Assembly: GCA_965246845.1 (NCBI GenBank) | Contig: CBDFFR010000010.1 | Location: 62,001-126,000, forward strand | DNA: 64,000 nucleotides | Reading direction: 5' to 3' | Source: JBBRMW01 sp965246845 | GTDB taxonomy: Bacteria; Chloroflexota; Anaerolineae; Aggregatilineales; UBA2796 | Shown: one piece after another, positions 34,193 through 42,513 of the stretch | How the letters are laid out: each line of letters starts with the position of its first letter | How positions within the stretch are numbered: the first letter of the stretch is position 1 | Position numbers and translations under genes: made by a program | Notes under the pieces: generated by a model | The model's input: the letters and a program-made list of their open reading frames with translations, nothing else | Database searches by the model: none | Told to the model about the DNA's origin: nothing

Positions 34193-35781
34193 TGCGCGTG
34201 TTCAAGCGATTTTTGCCGATATTGATTATATTGTTTGTGGCGGGCTGCAATTTTCCATCGGCACGCCCGACGCCGACCGCGACGGAACTTCCGACCGAAG
34301 AAGCCACGCTCACGCTTGCGCCGACGATCACCCTCACGCCGCCACCGACCGCATCCGCGACGGCCAGCTTCACCCCGACCATGACCGCGATACCGCCGAC
34401 AGTCACGCCCACGCCGCCACCGACCGCGACCCCCACCGCGACGACCCCGGTTACACCATCCGCGACTCCGTTCCCGACTGTATCCTTCGTGGGAGATCGC
34501 CTGCAACAGGTGGACCTCGCGAAGCAGGTGCGCGATGGCGTGGGGCGGCAGTGGGTCTCATTCATCGCGATCAACCAGACCAGCCCGACCGGGACGCCCG
34601 GAACGCAGGTCGCAGCGACCGATAGCGAGGCGGTGTATATCGTCTCGCCCGACGCGGTGAGCCGCTTCAAGGTGATCGACCTGCCCGCCAGCACCGACCG
34701 CCGCGTGTTCTGGTCCCCCAATGGCGCGTATCTCGCCTACCTGATTGTCGAAGGGGACGCGCCCGGCTTGTATGTGCTGGATATTCGCGCGGGCGCGACG
34801 TCGCGCTTGTTTGCGCTGCGCGATTTCACGCCGCGCGGCTTCGCAATCCAGCCGATCTGGTCGCCGGATAGCAAGGAACTCTTGCTTACGCTGCCGACTG
34901 CCTATGATATGGATGTTTTCAGCGTCGCGCCGGATGGCTCCAATTTCCGTAACCTGACGGAGAACGGCGCGTTCGACCTGTGGCCGACGTGGTCGCCCGA
35001 TTCGACCGCGATTGTGTTTGTCTCCGACCGCGCGGCCTGCCCGACATGGCAGCCGAATACATCCCAAACCTGCGACGGCGCGAAGACCCCGGCGGGCGGT
35101 GGCCTCTACGTGATGGATGTCGCGAGTCGGCAGGTGCGGCAGCTCTCCGAGCAGTGGGTGAGCGCGCCGCCGCGCTGGATCACCGGGAGCAAAGTCGCCT
35201 TCACGACTGCGCTGCCCGATTCACCGGACGCGGGATCAAGTTTGTGGTGGGTGGATGCCCGCGCCGGGAACATGCCCACGCAAATCACGGCCAGCGTCGA
35301 CGCCACTGCGCCGCGCTTCGTCACCAACGATAGCTGGTCGCCGGATGGCAACCGCGTCATTTATCAGGAGACGGCGGGCGATACGCGCGTGCTGCTGCGC
35401 GACTCGACCGGGCAGGAAATCGCGCGCGGTTCCGGGTTCAGCTTCCCGCGCTATCTGTTCGCGGCGGCGTGGTCGCCGGATGGACAGAAGATCGTGCTGG
35501 GTGGGCGCAATGGGCAGTGTCCGGCGGGCATGTTGATCCTCGATCCGGCGCTCAAGCCGATCCTTGCGGCTCCGATTGGGGCAAACACACCGGGGATTTG
35601 CGACCCGGTCTGGTCCGCTGATGGGAAGTACATCGCCTATGTGGGGACCAGCCGGGGCGGGTCGCGTGATGGCCGCATCGATATTTACGCGGCGGAAGCA
35701 TCGGGCTATGGGTCGAAACTGTTGAGCAACAAGATCAGCGGGCAGTTACGGTTTTTGGGGTGGATACGCGGGGGAGCCTAG
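34192..35781 (+). CDS. Lipoprotein with TolB-like beta-propeller
   Basis: 529 residues. The lipobox LFVAGC near residue 17-22 predicts a lipid-anchored exported protein. A Thr/Pro-rich linker (about 25-90) is followed by repeated TolB/WD40-type blades with WSPDS or WSPDG signatures (FWSPNGAYLAYL, IWSPDSKELLLTL, TWSPDSTAIVFVSDRA, SWSPDGNRVIYQE, AWSPDGQKIVLGGRNG, VWSADGKYIAYVG). A surface binding protein; ligand unknown. It is coupled to the GT2 gene and overlaps the convergent SH3 gene by 4 nt. Confidence 0.8.
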   Translation: MRVFKRFLPILIILFVAGCNFPSARPTPTATELPTEEATLTLAPTITLTPPPTASATASFTPTMTAIPPTVTPTPPPTATPTATTPVTPSATPFPTVSFVGDRLQQVDLAKQVRDGVGRQWVSFIAINQTSPTGTPGTQVAATDSEAVYIVSPDAVSRFKVIDLPASTDRRVFWSPNGAYLAYLIVEGDAPGLYVLDIRAGATSRLFALRDFTPRGFAIQPIWSPDSKELLLTLPTAYDMDVFSVAPDGSNFRNLTENGAFDLWPTWSPDSTAIVFVSDRAACPTWQPNTSQTCDGAKTPAGGGLYVMDVASRQVRQLSEQWVSAPPRWITGSKVAFTTALPDSPDAGSSLWWVDARAGNMPTQITASVDATAPRFVTNDSWSPDGNRVIYQETAGDTRVLLRDSTGQEIARGSGFSFPRYLFAAAWSPDGQKIVLGGRNGQCPAGMLILDPALKPILAAPIGANTPGICDPVWSADGKYIAYVGTSRGGSRDGRIDIYAAEASGYGSKLLSNKISGQLRFLGWIRGGA

Positions 35782-36845
35782 CTTCCTCCACCACCACAAC
35801 CTATCGACTCAAAGATCGCCTTCGATTCGGTGTATTTGCCGAACAGGATCGCAATGGTCGTTTCCACTGGATCAACATCGAGTTGGGAGTCGATTGTGAA
35901 GATCATCAGTGAATTGTCTTCATAGCGCGCGAAACTGTACCATGCGCTTTTGTGACCGTCGTAGATCGGGACATGGCGCACGATCCAGACCAGAACGGCT
36001 TCGCTGCGGGCATCAACGAAGGCTTGCAAACGTGCTGTCGCGTCCGTCTGGTTGAGCTGTTTCTTCTGCACGCCCGTGAAAATATCAATCACGCCTTGAA
36101 TATCGGCGTCGCTCAGGCCAACCGGACGGCTATCCGCAACCGTGCGCGGTGCGGAATCGCTGGCTTGTGCGGTCGGAGTCGGTACGGCTGCAAAATCCGC
36201 GCTCGTGACCGCCGAACTGAGTTTAAGCAACGGGTTGCGGCCAGTCGTGAGGCTTTCGAGGATGAACCCGCCGACGCCCTTCTGATTGACGACGAACCAT
36301 TGAATCTGGTGGCTATTCGCGCTCAACAGCGTACAGAATGGACCGTCCAGCACTTGCACAAAGGTTTTGGGCGCTGCGCTGCCGACCTTGCGCTTGCCGA
36401 CCCCGGCCTCGTTGGTCAAATCGACGCTGCCTGTCGAGACGACCTGCGCGAAGGCTCCGGCGAAAAGCAGCGGAGGGAGCGGTCCACAATCCATAACCAG
36501 CGGCGTTTTGGCAGCGTTCTCGCCCAGCCAGGGCAGGCCATCGGGACCGGGATTCAGGTTGACAATGCGTTCGGATAGCCATGCCGTGCCGCCCGCCGGT
36601 AGCACAACCTGATACCAGACCCGGTTGGAGCCGCGCGCCCGTCCCAGGACCCGGAAGACGTTGCCGAGATAGGCGAAACCAACTGCCTTGTATTCAAGAC
36701 CCGGACCGGATTGCAACGCGACAACGTTGGCGCTGACGGTCGCGGTAACGTCCGGCATGGTTTGTGCCGCTACGGGGATAACGCTTGTGAAAAGAACGAG
36801 CAGGAAGGCGATCAGAACATAGTGAAGGTGGGGTCGGTGTGTCAT
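35778..36845 (-). CDS. Secreted protein with SH3-like domain
   Basis: 355 residues: signal peptide (HYVLIAFLLVLFTSVIPVAA) and an SH3b-like module at about 30-95 (VTATVSANVVALQSGPGLEY, VWYQVVLPAGGTAWLSERIV). A second, weaker SH3-like stretch follows (GTVDL-type turn; VLDGPFCTLLSANSHQIQWF, VNQKGVGGFILESLTTG). The C-terminal part is of unknown fold and ends in GCGGGGS. SH3b modules often bind the cell wall. Function otherwise unknown. Confidence 0.65.
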   Translation of the reverse strand: MTHRPHLHYVLIAFLLVLFTSVIPVAAQTMPDVTATVSANVVALQSGPGLEYKAVGFAYLGNVFRVLGRARGSNRVWYQVVLPAGGTAWLSERIVNLNPGPDGLPWLGENAAKTPLVMDCGPLPPLLFAGAFAQVVSTGSVDLTNEAGVGKRKVGSAAPKTFVQVLDGPFCTLLSANSHQIQWFVVNQKGVGGFILESLTTGRNPLLKLSSAVTSADFAAVPTPTAQASDSAPRTVADSRPVGLSDADIQGVIDIFTGVQKKQLNQTDATARLQAFVDARSEAVLVWIVRHVPIYDGHKSAWYSFARYEDNSLMIFTIDSQLDVDPVETTIAILFGKYTESKAIFESIGCGGGGS

Positions 36846-36928
36846 GTATGCCTTTTCCGGATAGGTTCCAAGCCGTCCGACTACCCAGCCACGAATGGAC
36901 GGGCGCTTGATCAGTCCTCATGTTAAGC

Positions 36929-37366
36929 TTAGCGCGGCGTGAAGAACCCCAGCAGCGCCGCCGTCAGCGCCGCACCGACGACCAGAATAATCAGCAGCCC
37001 AATCGTGATCGCAGGTCGCCGCGCGAGCGCCCCGCCGAGGCTGTTGGGTCGGCTTGCGGAGAGCGAAAAGCTGAATTCGTTGTTGGGGCGCGCTTTCGCT
37101 TTGTTGATGCTGCGATTCAGGAACCAGAAAATAAGCGCGAGCGTCGCGCCGATGCCGACCAGATTGGTGATCACGAAGCCCGCGAAGAGGAAGAACTGCG
37201 TCCCCTTTTCCGGCGTAGTGACGAGGACGTTGCCCGCCGGGTTGTCGGTCTGTACGCGCACGCCGGGCAATGCCCCGCCGCCTGTCTGCCGCGATAGCTG
37301 CGTCGTCAGAAAGCCGGACCCGATCAGGATCAGAACCACAAGGATCAGGAAAAATGCGCGTCTCAA
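36929..37366 (-). CDS. Small membrane protein of unknown function
   Basis: 145 residues with three TM helices (FFLILVVLILIGSGFLTTQ; FFLFAGFVITNLVGIGATLALIF split by a short polar turn; AITIGLLIILVVGAALTAAL). A short extracytoplasmic loop (DNPAGNVLVTTPEKGT) lies between the first and second. No family recognised. It is divergent from the GT-C gene with 76 nt between, and 83 nt downstream of the SH3-protein start on the same strand. Confidence 0.6.
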   Translation of the reverse strand: MRRAFFLILVVLILIGSGFLTTQLSRQTGGGALPGVRVQTDNPAGNVLVTTPEKGTQFFLFAGFVITNLVGIGATLALIFWFLNRSINKAKARPNNEFSFSLSASRPNSLGGALARRPAITIGLLIILVVGAALTAALLGFFTPR

Positions 37367-37442
37367 AAGCGGGTCTCCCGGAAAGTCGCTGTGCGTTGGG
37401 TACGCCGCATATAATACTACATCTAGCGCTCAATTACAGGCA

Positions 37443-39032
37443 ATGCCGCGCGTGGAACTCACATTGAATACCCCCAAAGCTATACCGCGCCGGGTCATCG
37501 CGCTCTCGCTGGGCGCGGCGCTGCTCACGCGGCTGGTCGTGCTGGCGAGCGGCGCGGTCTCGTTCCATTCGGATGAAGCCGTCGTCGCGCTGATGGCGCG
37601 GCACATCGACGCGGGCGGCGCGATCCCAACCTTCTTCTACGGGCAACCGTACATGGGCAGCCTTGATGCGCTGTTGGTCGCGCTTGGCTTCCGGCTGTTC
37701 GGGGAAGGCGTCGCCGCGATCCGCATCGTGCAGGCTGCGCTCTACCTCGGCATCGTGCTGACGACGGTATTGCTTGCGTGGCGCTTGACGCACCGGGAGG
37801 TCGTCGCCGCGAGTGCAGGGCTGCTGCTCGCGTTCCCGCCCGTCGTATTCACGCTGTATACCGCGATGACGCTTGGCGGCTACGGCGAAACACTGCTGCT
37901 CGGCAACCTGATTTTGCTGCTCGGCTGGCAGATCATCCACGCGGAGCGACGACGCGCGCTGGATTGGATCGCACTCGGCCTGCTGGCGGGTCTCGGCTGG
38001 TGGACCAACGCGCTGATTGCGGTCTACTGTATTCCGGTCGGGCTGCTTTTACTTCGCTGCTTGCGCGTGCAGGATGTCGGCTACTACGGACTCGCGATCC
38101 TTGCGTTCTTTATCGGCGGTGTGCCGTGGTGGGTTTACAACCTGCAACACGATTGGCAGGCGCTGGCGTGGCTGCTCGGCACATCGCAGAACAACAACGG
38201 CCTCACCTTCACGCTGCCGGAGCGCGCATTCGGGTTCCTGTTCATCGGGCTGCCTGCGGCGCTCGGTGTGCGCTATCCCTGGGCGCAGGCGGGGTGGTCC
38301 CCGCTCTCAGCGGTGTTCTACATTGCGGGCGCGTTCGCGCTGCTCGATGCTGCATGGGGCGCGCTGCGCCAGCCGAACCGCCGCTACCTGATGCTGATGG
38401 TTGGCGGATTTGCTGCGGTGTTCGTCTTGTCCGCGTTCGGGTCGGACATCACCGGGCGCTATCTACTGCCGCTCGTACCAATTTTCGCGATCCTGTATGC
38501 GATGCTGCTCGCGCGGTTGTGGGATATGCGGCGCGAGGTGTTCTACGCTGCGCTTGGTGGATTGCTCACCCTGCAAGGCGCGGCCAACCTGAACGCAATG
38601 GCAGAACCACCCGGTCTCACTTCGCAATTCGACCTCGTGAATCACATCCCGAACGATCACGATCAGGCGTTGATTGATTTTCTGCTCGCGAATGGCGGGA
38701 CACGCGGCTTCGCAACCTACTGGATCACGTTTCGGATCGCGTTTCTCTCCGGGGAGCGGCTCATCCTCGATGCGTGGCTGCCCAACAAGGAGTCGCTGAT
38801 TTATACGGCGGTGGATCGTCGCTACCCGCCCTATACCGAAGCGGCACTCGCAGCAGAGCATCCGGTGTACGTCACTGCGAACGTCCCGGCGCTGGATCGC
38901 ATCCTTGTTGAGCGTTTCGCAGCGAATGGGGTCACGCATCGAGTTCAGCAAATCGGACCGTATACGGTTTATTACGAGTTGTCGCGCCGGGTCACGCCCG
39001 GCGAATTAGGCGTGGATCGTCTGGGGCGCTGA
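37443..39032 (+). CDS. GT-C fold membrane glycosyltransferase (PMT/ArnT-like)
   Basis: 529 residues from ATG 37443. About 11-12 TM helices. The first extracytoplasmic loop carries SFHSDEAVVALMARHI, where the Asp-Glu pair is the usual catalytic Asp site of GT-C enzymes, and the next loop TFFYGQPYMGSLDALLVALG is typical of the DUF2029/GT83-related group. A soluble C-terminal part ends the protein. It likely transfers a polyprenyl-linked sugar, possibly made by the GT2 enzyme at 33308. A longer open frame upstream to 36939 runs antisense through the small membrane protein gene and is rejected. Confidence 0.83.
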   Translation: MPRVELTLNTPKAIPRRVIALSLGAALLTRLVVLASGAVSFHSDEAVVALMARHIDAGGAIPTFFYGQPYMGSLDALLVALGFRLFGEGVAAIRIVQAALYLGIVLTTVLLAWRLTHREVVAASAGLLLAFPPVVFTLYTAMTLGGYGETLLLGNLILLLGWQIIHAERRRALDWIALGLLAGLGWWTNALIAVYCIPVGLLLLRCLRVQDVGYYGLAILAFFIGGVPWWVYNLQHDWQALAWLLGTSQNNNGLTFTLPERAFGFLFIGLPAALGVRYPWAQAGWSPLSAVFYIAGAFALLDAAWGALRQPNRRYLMLMVGGFAAVFVLSAFGSDITGRYLLPLVPIFAILYAMLLARLWDMRREVFYAALGGLLTLQGAANLNAMAEPPGLTSQFDLVNHIPNDHDQALIDFLLANGGTRGFATYWITFRIAFLSGERLILDAWLPNKESLIYTAVDRRYPPYTEAALAAEHPVYVTANVPALDRILVERFAANGVTHRVQQIGPYTVYYELSRRVTPGELGVDRLGR

Positions 39033-39034
39033 CC

Positions 39035-40048
39035 TCAACCGCCGATGTAATACATCTCGATCCGCTTGCGCTCGCTCCCGGCGTGGAAGCGGATTTCCGA
39101 ATAGCGGTCGTCGCGCGCTTCCCAGTTGCCGCGAATGATCGCCTCAATCTCGGCGTCGGATGCGCCCGCGCGCAATGGCGTCTTGAGGTCCGTGCCTTCG
39201 GTCGCGAACAGGCAGGTATAGATCGAGCCTTCCGGCGAGAGGCGCATCCGCGAACAGTCACCGCAGAACGGCATCGATACTGACGCGATCACGCCGATTT
39301 CGCCCGCACCATCCGCGAAGCCATAGCGCAGCGCCGTCTCGCTGTTGTATTGGCGCGGCAGCTTGACCAGCGGCAGCACGTCGTTGATGCGTTCCACGAT
39401 TTCACGCGCCGGGACGACGTTTTCCATTTTCCAGCCGTTGACCGTGCCGACATCCATATATTCGATGAAGCGCACGGTATAGCCGCGCTCTTTGCTGAAC
39501 CGCGCCAGATCGACAATCGTGTGTTCATTCACACCGCGCTGCACGACGCAGTTCAATTTGATCGGCGTCAGCCCCACACGCTCCGCAGCCGCAATCCCGG
39601 CCAATACATCTTTGACATTCGCCTTGCCGCCGTTCATTTGCCGGAATACCGCGTTATCGAGGCTATCGAGGCTGACCGTCACGCGCTGCAAGCCCGCCGC
39701 CTTGAGCGAGTCCGCAAAGAGCGGCAGCCGCACACCGTTGGTCGTCATCGCAAGGTCTTCCGCGCCGTCGAGCGCTGCAAGCTGCCGCACCAGCACATCG
39801 AGGTCTCGCCGGACCAGCGGTTCGCCGCCGGTCAGACGCAGCTTGACCGCGCCGAGGCGAATGATGATTCGCGTCAGGCGCGTAATTTCCTCGAAGCTGA
39901 GGATTTGCTCACGGCTCAGGAATTTATAGCGCTCCCCGAAGATTTCTTCCGGCATACAATATGTACAGCGGAAGTTACAGCGGTCCGTGACGGAGATGCG
40001 CAGGTCGCGTAGCGGGCGGTTGAGGGTATCGGTAACTGGGTTGATCAT
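39035..40048 (-). CDS. moaA: GTP 3',8-cyclase, molybdenum cofactor biosynthesis
   Basis: 337 residues. N-terminal radical-SAM cluster motif in SVTDRCNFRCTYCMP (CxxxCxxC), SAM-binding LRLTGGEPLVRRDLD, substrate region VTVSLDSLDNAVFRQMNG, C-terminal second [4Fe-4S] site in PFCGDCSRMRLSPEGSIYTC, and the essential C-terminal Gly-Gly. It makes 3',8-cyclo-GTP, the first step of molybdopterin. The other moa and moe genes are not in the window. A TATAAT on the minus strand (40081-40076) is the likely -10; it lies back to back with the lysine-leader promoter. Confidence 0.96.
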   Translation of the reverse strand: MINPVTDTLNRPLRDLRISVTDRCNFRCTYCMPEEIFGERYKFLSREQILSFEEITRLTRIIIRLGAVKLRLTGGEPLVRRDLDVLVRQLAALDGAEDLAMTTNGVRLPLFADSLKAAGLQRVTVSLDSLDNAVFRQMNGGKANVKDVLAGIAAAERVGLTPIKLNCVVQRGVNEHTIVDLARFSKERGYTVRFIEYMDVGTVNGWKMENVVPAREIVERINDVLPLVKLPRQYNSETALRYGFADGAGEIGVIASVSMPFCGDCSRMRLSPEGSIYTCLFATEGTDLKTPLRAGASDAEIEAIIRGNWEARDDRYSEIRFHAGSERKRIEMYYIGG

Positions 40049-40103
40049 ATTGTCTTGATGCGCTCATGGACGGTGATTATACCCCTTATGAACAACGAAT
40101 TGC

Positions 40104-40132
40104 TTGACAGCATTCGCAAACCCTGTTATCGT
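40104..40132 (+). promoter_or_regulatory. Promoter of the lysine biosynthesis operon leader
   Basis: TTGACA (40104-40109), exactly 17 nt, TATCGT (40127-40132). The expected transcription start is near 40139-40140, which is the A of the leader-peptide ATG. Confidence 0.75.
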
Positions 40133-40139
40133 CTCCGGC

Positions 40140-40238
40140 ATGGTTACGATACAAACGCGCATCACCCTGAAAAAAGCCACGAAAAAACCACCCGAACGCG
40201 GAAGGTCTTCTCGTGCTGCCAGCACGGTAACGCGCTAA
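40140..40238 (+). CDS. Lysine-rich leader peptide of the lys operon (candidate attenuator)
   Basis: 32 codons from ATG 40140 to TAA 40236-40238. Residues 11-16 are Lys-Lys-Ala-Thr-Lys-Lys, all four lysines encoded by AAA. The rest is Thr/Arg/Ser-rich with no other Lys. No Shine-Dalgarno precedes it and the promoter places the RNA 5' end on or next to the ATG, so translation would start from a leaderless message. The frame ends one base before the first terminator stem. The codon cluster, position and following RNA structures are what a ribosome-mediated attenuator for lysine needs. Alternative: a chance frame. The coincidence of pathway, codons and structures argues against that. Confidence 0.65.
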   Translation: MVTIQTRITLKKATKKPPERGRSSRAASTVTR

Positions 40239-40251
40239 AACGCCCTTCCGC
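40198..40251 (+). promoter_or_regulatory. Antiterminator pairing and pause-type hairpin in the lys leader
   Basis: GCGGAAGG (40198-40205) is perfectly complementary to CCTTCCGC (40244-40251). The second arm overlaps the 5' arm of terminator T1, so the two pairings exclude each other. Inside the loop is a perfect 6-bp hairpin CGTGCT-GCC-AGCACG (40212-40226). A ribosome stalled on the Lys codons (40170-40187) would leave 40198-40205 largely free to pair; a ribosome that reads on would cover it. Confidence 0.6.
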
Positions 40252-40279
40252 ACGAAAATTCGGGAGGGCGTTTTCTTTT
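40237..40279 (+). terminator. Attenuator terminator T1
   Basis: AAAACGCCCTTCC (40237-40249) pairs with GGGAGGGCGTTTT (40262-40274) over 13 positions with one T.G wobble. The loop is 12 nt and is followed by TTTTCTTTT. It lies about 90 nt before lysW. Confidence 0.8.
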
Positions 40280-40288
40280 CAAGCAGAA

Positions 40289-40321
40289 GCCCTTCCCGTC
40301 TCACGGGCGAGGGCGTTTTTT
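40289..40321 (+). terminator. Second terminator T2 before lysW
   Basis: GCCC, TT, CCCGT, loop CTC, ACGGG, CGA, GGGC, followed by GTTTTTTG. The stem has an internal bulge. Its 3' part AGGGCGTTTT (40310-40319) is an exact complement of the T1 5' arm AAAACGCCCT (40237-40246), so a longer-range alternative pairing is also possible. Confidence 0.65.
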
Positions 40322-40365
40322 GTTGCCATATCAATCCGATTTTACGTTACGAGGAGACTCCCACC

Positions 40366-40530
40366 ATGCAAGCGACCTGCCCCGAATGCGAAGCGACCTT
40401 TGAAGTAAGCGGCGTGCTGCGCGGCGAAATCCTGCCCTGCCCGGAATGCGGCGCGGAACTCGAAGTCACGAGCGTCGAACCGCTCACGCTCGAACTCGCG
40501 CCGATGGAACAGGAAGACTGGGGCGAATAG
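40366..40530 (+). CDS. lysW: LysW amino-group carrier protein
   Basis: 54 residues. Two CPEC motifs (C5/C8 and C25/C28) bind zinc, an acidic body follows, and the C-terminus is EDWGE, the invariant tail whose terminal Glu is joined to the alpha-amino group of alpha-aminoadipate. GAGGAG lies 9 nt before the ATG. LysW shields the substrate and carries it through LysX, LysZ, LysY and LysJ, all encoded in order behind it. In some organisms the same carrier also serves ornithine/arginine synthesis. Confidence 0.96.
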   Translation: MQATCPECEATFEVSGVLRGEILPCPECGAELEVTSVEPLTLELAPMEQEDWGE

Positions 40531-40557
40531 GGATAGCATAGAAAGACGCGCGCCATC

Positions 40558-41457
40558 ATGTCTTCAACGCCCCGTATCGCGATCCTAGCCTCGCGCATCC
40601 GCGCCGAGGAAAAATACCTGCTGGAATCGTTCAGGCAGCGCGGCGTCGAGCCGACCCTGCTCAACGACGACGAACTGATTTTCACCATCGGGAGCGGTCC
40701 ACTCCCTTACGATGCCATTCTGGAGCGTACCGTCAGCACGTCGCGCGGCCTCTATGCGTTGCGGATGCTCGAAGCGATGGGCAACACCGTGATCAACCGC
40801 TGGCAGACAGCCAACACCTGCGCCGATAAACTGCTGACCACTGTGGCGCTGCAAGAGGCGAACGTCGCGCAACCGAAATGCCGCGTCGCCTTCACGCAGG
40901 AATCCGCGTTGCAAGCCATCGAGGAAATGGGCTATCCAGTTGTCCTCAAGCCCGTGATCGGCTCGTGGGGTCGCCTGCTCGCGCGCATCAACGACCGCGA
41001 CGCGGCAGAGGCGGTCCTCGAACACAAGGAAGTGCTTGGCGGCTACCAGCACAGCATCTTCTACATTCAGGAATTGATCAACAAGCCCGGGCGCGACATC
41101 CGCGCGTTCGTCATCGGCGATGAGTGCATCTGCGCGATCTATCGCAACTCCGCACACTGGATCACGAACACCGCGCGCGGCGGCAAAGCGGAGAACTGCC
41201 CGGTCACGCCGGAGATCAGCGATCTCGCAGTGCGCGCGGCAAAGGCGGTGGGTGGCGGTATCCTCGCGGTGGATATTCTGGAGTCGCCGGATCACGGGTT
41301 CCTGATCAACGAGATCAATCACACGATGGAGTTTCGCAACAGCATCGCGCCGACGGGCGTGGATATTCCGGGGCGCGTTGCGGATTACACGCTGCAAAGT
41401 GCAATTACTCCTGATAATGTTCAATATCGGAACCAATCCGAAATTCAGGCGGGTTAG
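40558..41457 (+). CDS. lysX: Alpha-aminoadipate--LysW ligase
   Basis: 299 residues, RimK-like ATP-grasp. PVVLKPVIGSWGRLLARIND contains the ATP-grasp Lys and the GSWGR loop; IQELINKPGRDIRAFVIGDE, HWITNTARGGKAENCPV and LINEINHTMEFRN give the metal-binding Glu/Asn set. It joins alpha-aminoadipate to the C-terminal Glu of LysW. The gene starts 27 nt after lysW. Confidence 0.94.
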   Translation: MSSTPRIAILASRIRAEEKYLLESFRQRGVEPTLLNDDELIFTIGSGPLPYDAILERTVSTSRGLYALRMLEAMGNTVINRWQTANTCADKLLTTVALQEANVAQPKCRVAFTQESALQAIEEMGYPVVLKPVIGSWGRLLARINDRDAAEAVLEHKEVLGGYQHSIFYIQELINKPGRDIRAFVIGDECICAIYRNSAHWITNTARGGKAENCPVTPEISDLAVRAAKAVGGGILAVDILESPDHGFLINEINHTMEFRNSIAPTGVDIPGRVADYTLQSAITPDNVQYRNQSEIQAG

Positions 41458-41460
41458 CGC

Positions 41461-42513
41461 ATGGCCGAAGCATCCCAACCACGCGCTCGTGTGAGCATTG
41501 TAGGCGCATCCGGTTACACAGGCGGCGACCTGCTGCGCTACCTGCTGCGCCATCCGCAAGTCACATTACATCAGGTCACGAGCGAATCGAACGCTGGGAA
41601 TTTCGTCCACAGCGTTCACCCGAACCTGCGCAAGGTGACGCCGCTGCAATTCGTCTCCTCGAAGGTGCTGGAGCCAACCGATATATTGTTCCTCGCGCTG
41701 CCGCACGGCGAGGCGCAAAAGCGGATCGAGCAGTTTGCCGCGCTCGCGCCCGTGATCATCGACCTCTCGGCGGATTTCCGTTTGAAGGATATGGCGGTCT
41801 ACAAGCGCTACTATGGCGAGGACCACGCCGCGCCCGCGTGGGCGGAACGCTTCACCTACGGCCTGCCCGAAGTCACGCGTGAACGGCTGCGCGGCGCGAA
41901 ATATGCCAGTGGGGTCGGCTGCAACGCGACGGCGGCGACTCTGGCACTCCTGCCGCTGATCCGCGCGGAGTTGATCCAGATGGATCGTCCGGTCACTGTG
42001 GATATAAAAGTCGGCTCGTCGGAAGCAGGCGCGACGCCTTCCGCATCCAGTCACCACCCGGAACGCAGTGGCGTCGTGCGGACCTTCGCGGCAGTCGGCC
42101 ACCGCCACGAAGCGGAAGTCGCGCAAAATCTCGGTGTGGATAACGTCTACCTGAGCATCACCTCGGTCGAAATGGTGCGCGGCGCACTGGCAACGGCGCA
42201 GGCGTTTCTCAAGCCGGGCGTTGAAGAGAAGCAGGTCTGGAAGGCGTACCGCGCGGCATATAATGCAGAGTCGTTCATCCGCATCGTTCACGACAAGGGC
42301 GGGCTGCACCGCCACCCGGAACCAAAGCTGCTATCGGGGACCAACTACGCCGATGTCGGCTGGGAGATGGAGCCGGAGACGGGGCGCATCGTCGCGCTGG
42401 CCGCGATTGATAACCTCGGCAAGGGCGCGGCGGGGAGCGCGGTACAGTGCATGAACCTGATGCAGGGTTGGGATGAAACGGCAGGGCTGGATGTGATCGG
42501 GTTACATCCATGA
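41461..42513 (+). CDS. lysY: LysW-gamma-L-aminoadipyl-6-phosphate reductase (ArgC family)
   Basis: 350 residues. NADP-binding SIVGASGYTGGDLLRYLLRH, catalytic Cys in YASGVGCNATAATLALLPL, and the ArgC-type SSEAGATPSASSHHPERSG and GHRHEAE motifs (His base). It reduces the acyl phosphate on LysW-aminoadipate to the semialdehyde. It starts 3 nt after lysX and overlaps lysZ by 4 nt (ATGA). Confidence 0.93.
   Translation: MAEASQPRARVSIVGASGYTGGDLLRYLLRHPQVTLHQVTSESNAGNFVHSVHPNLRKVTPLQFVSSKVLEPTDILFLALPHGEAQKRIEQFAALAPVIIDLSADFRLKDMAVYKRYYGEDHAAPAWAERFTYGLPEVTRERLRGAKYASGVGCNATAATLALLPLIRAELIQMDRPVTVDIKVGSSEAGATPSASSHHPERSGVVRTFAAVGHRHEAEVAQNLGVDNVYLSITSVEMVRGALATAQAFLKPGVEEKQVWKAYRAAYNAESFIRIVHDKGGLHRHPEPKLLSGTNYADVGWEMEPETGRIVALAAIDNLGKGAAGSAVQCMNLMQGWDETAGLDVIGLHP

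Noticed and set aside
36939..37442. 168-codon N-terminal extension of the GT-C enzyme
   Set aside because: It lies antisense to the small membrane protein gene (36929-37366) and has no membrane character; the ATG at 37443 begins the first real TM region.
40139..40365. Lysine riboswitch (L box) in front of lysW
   Set aside because: The leader is about 225 nt with the Lys-codon frame and terminators occupying most of it; no five-helix L-box core or conserved loops were seen.
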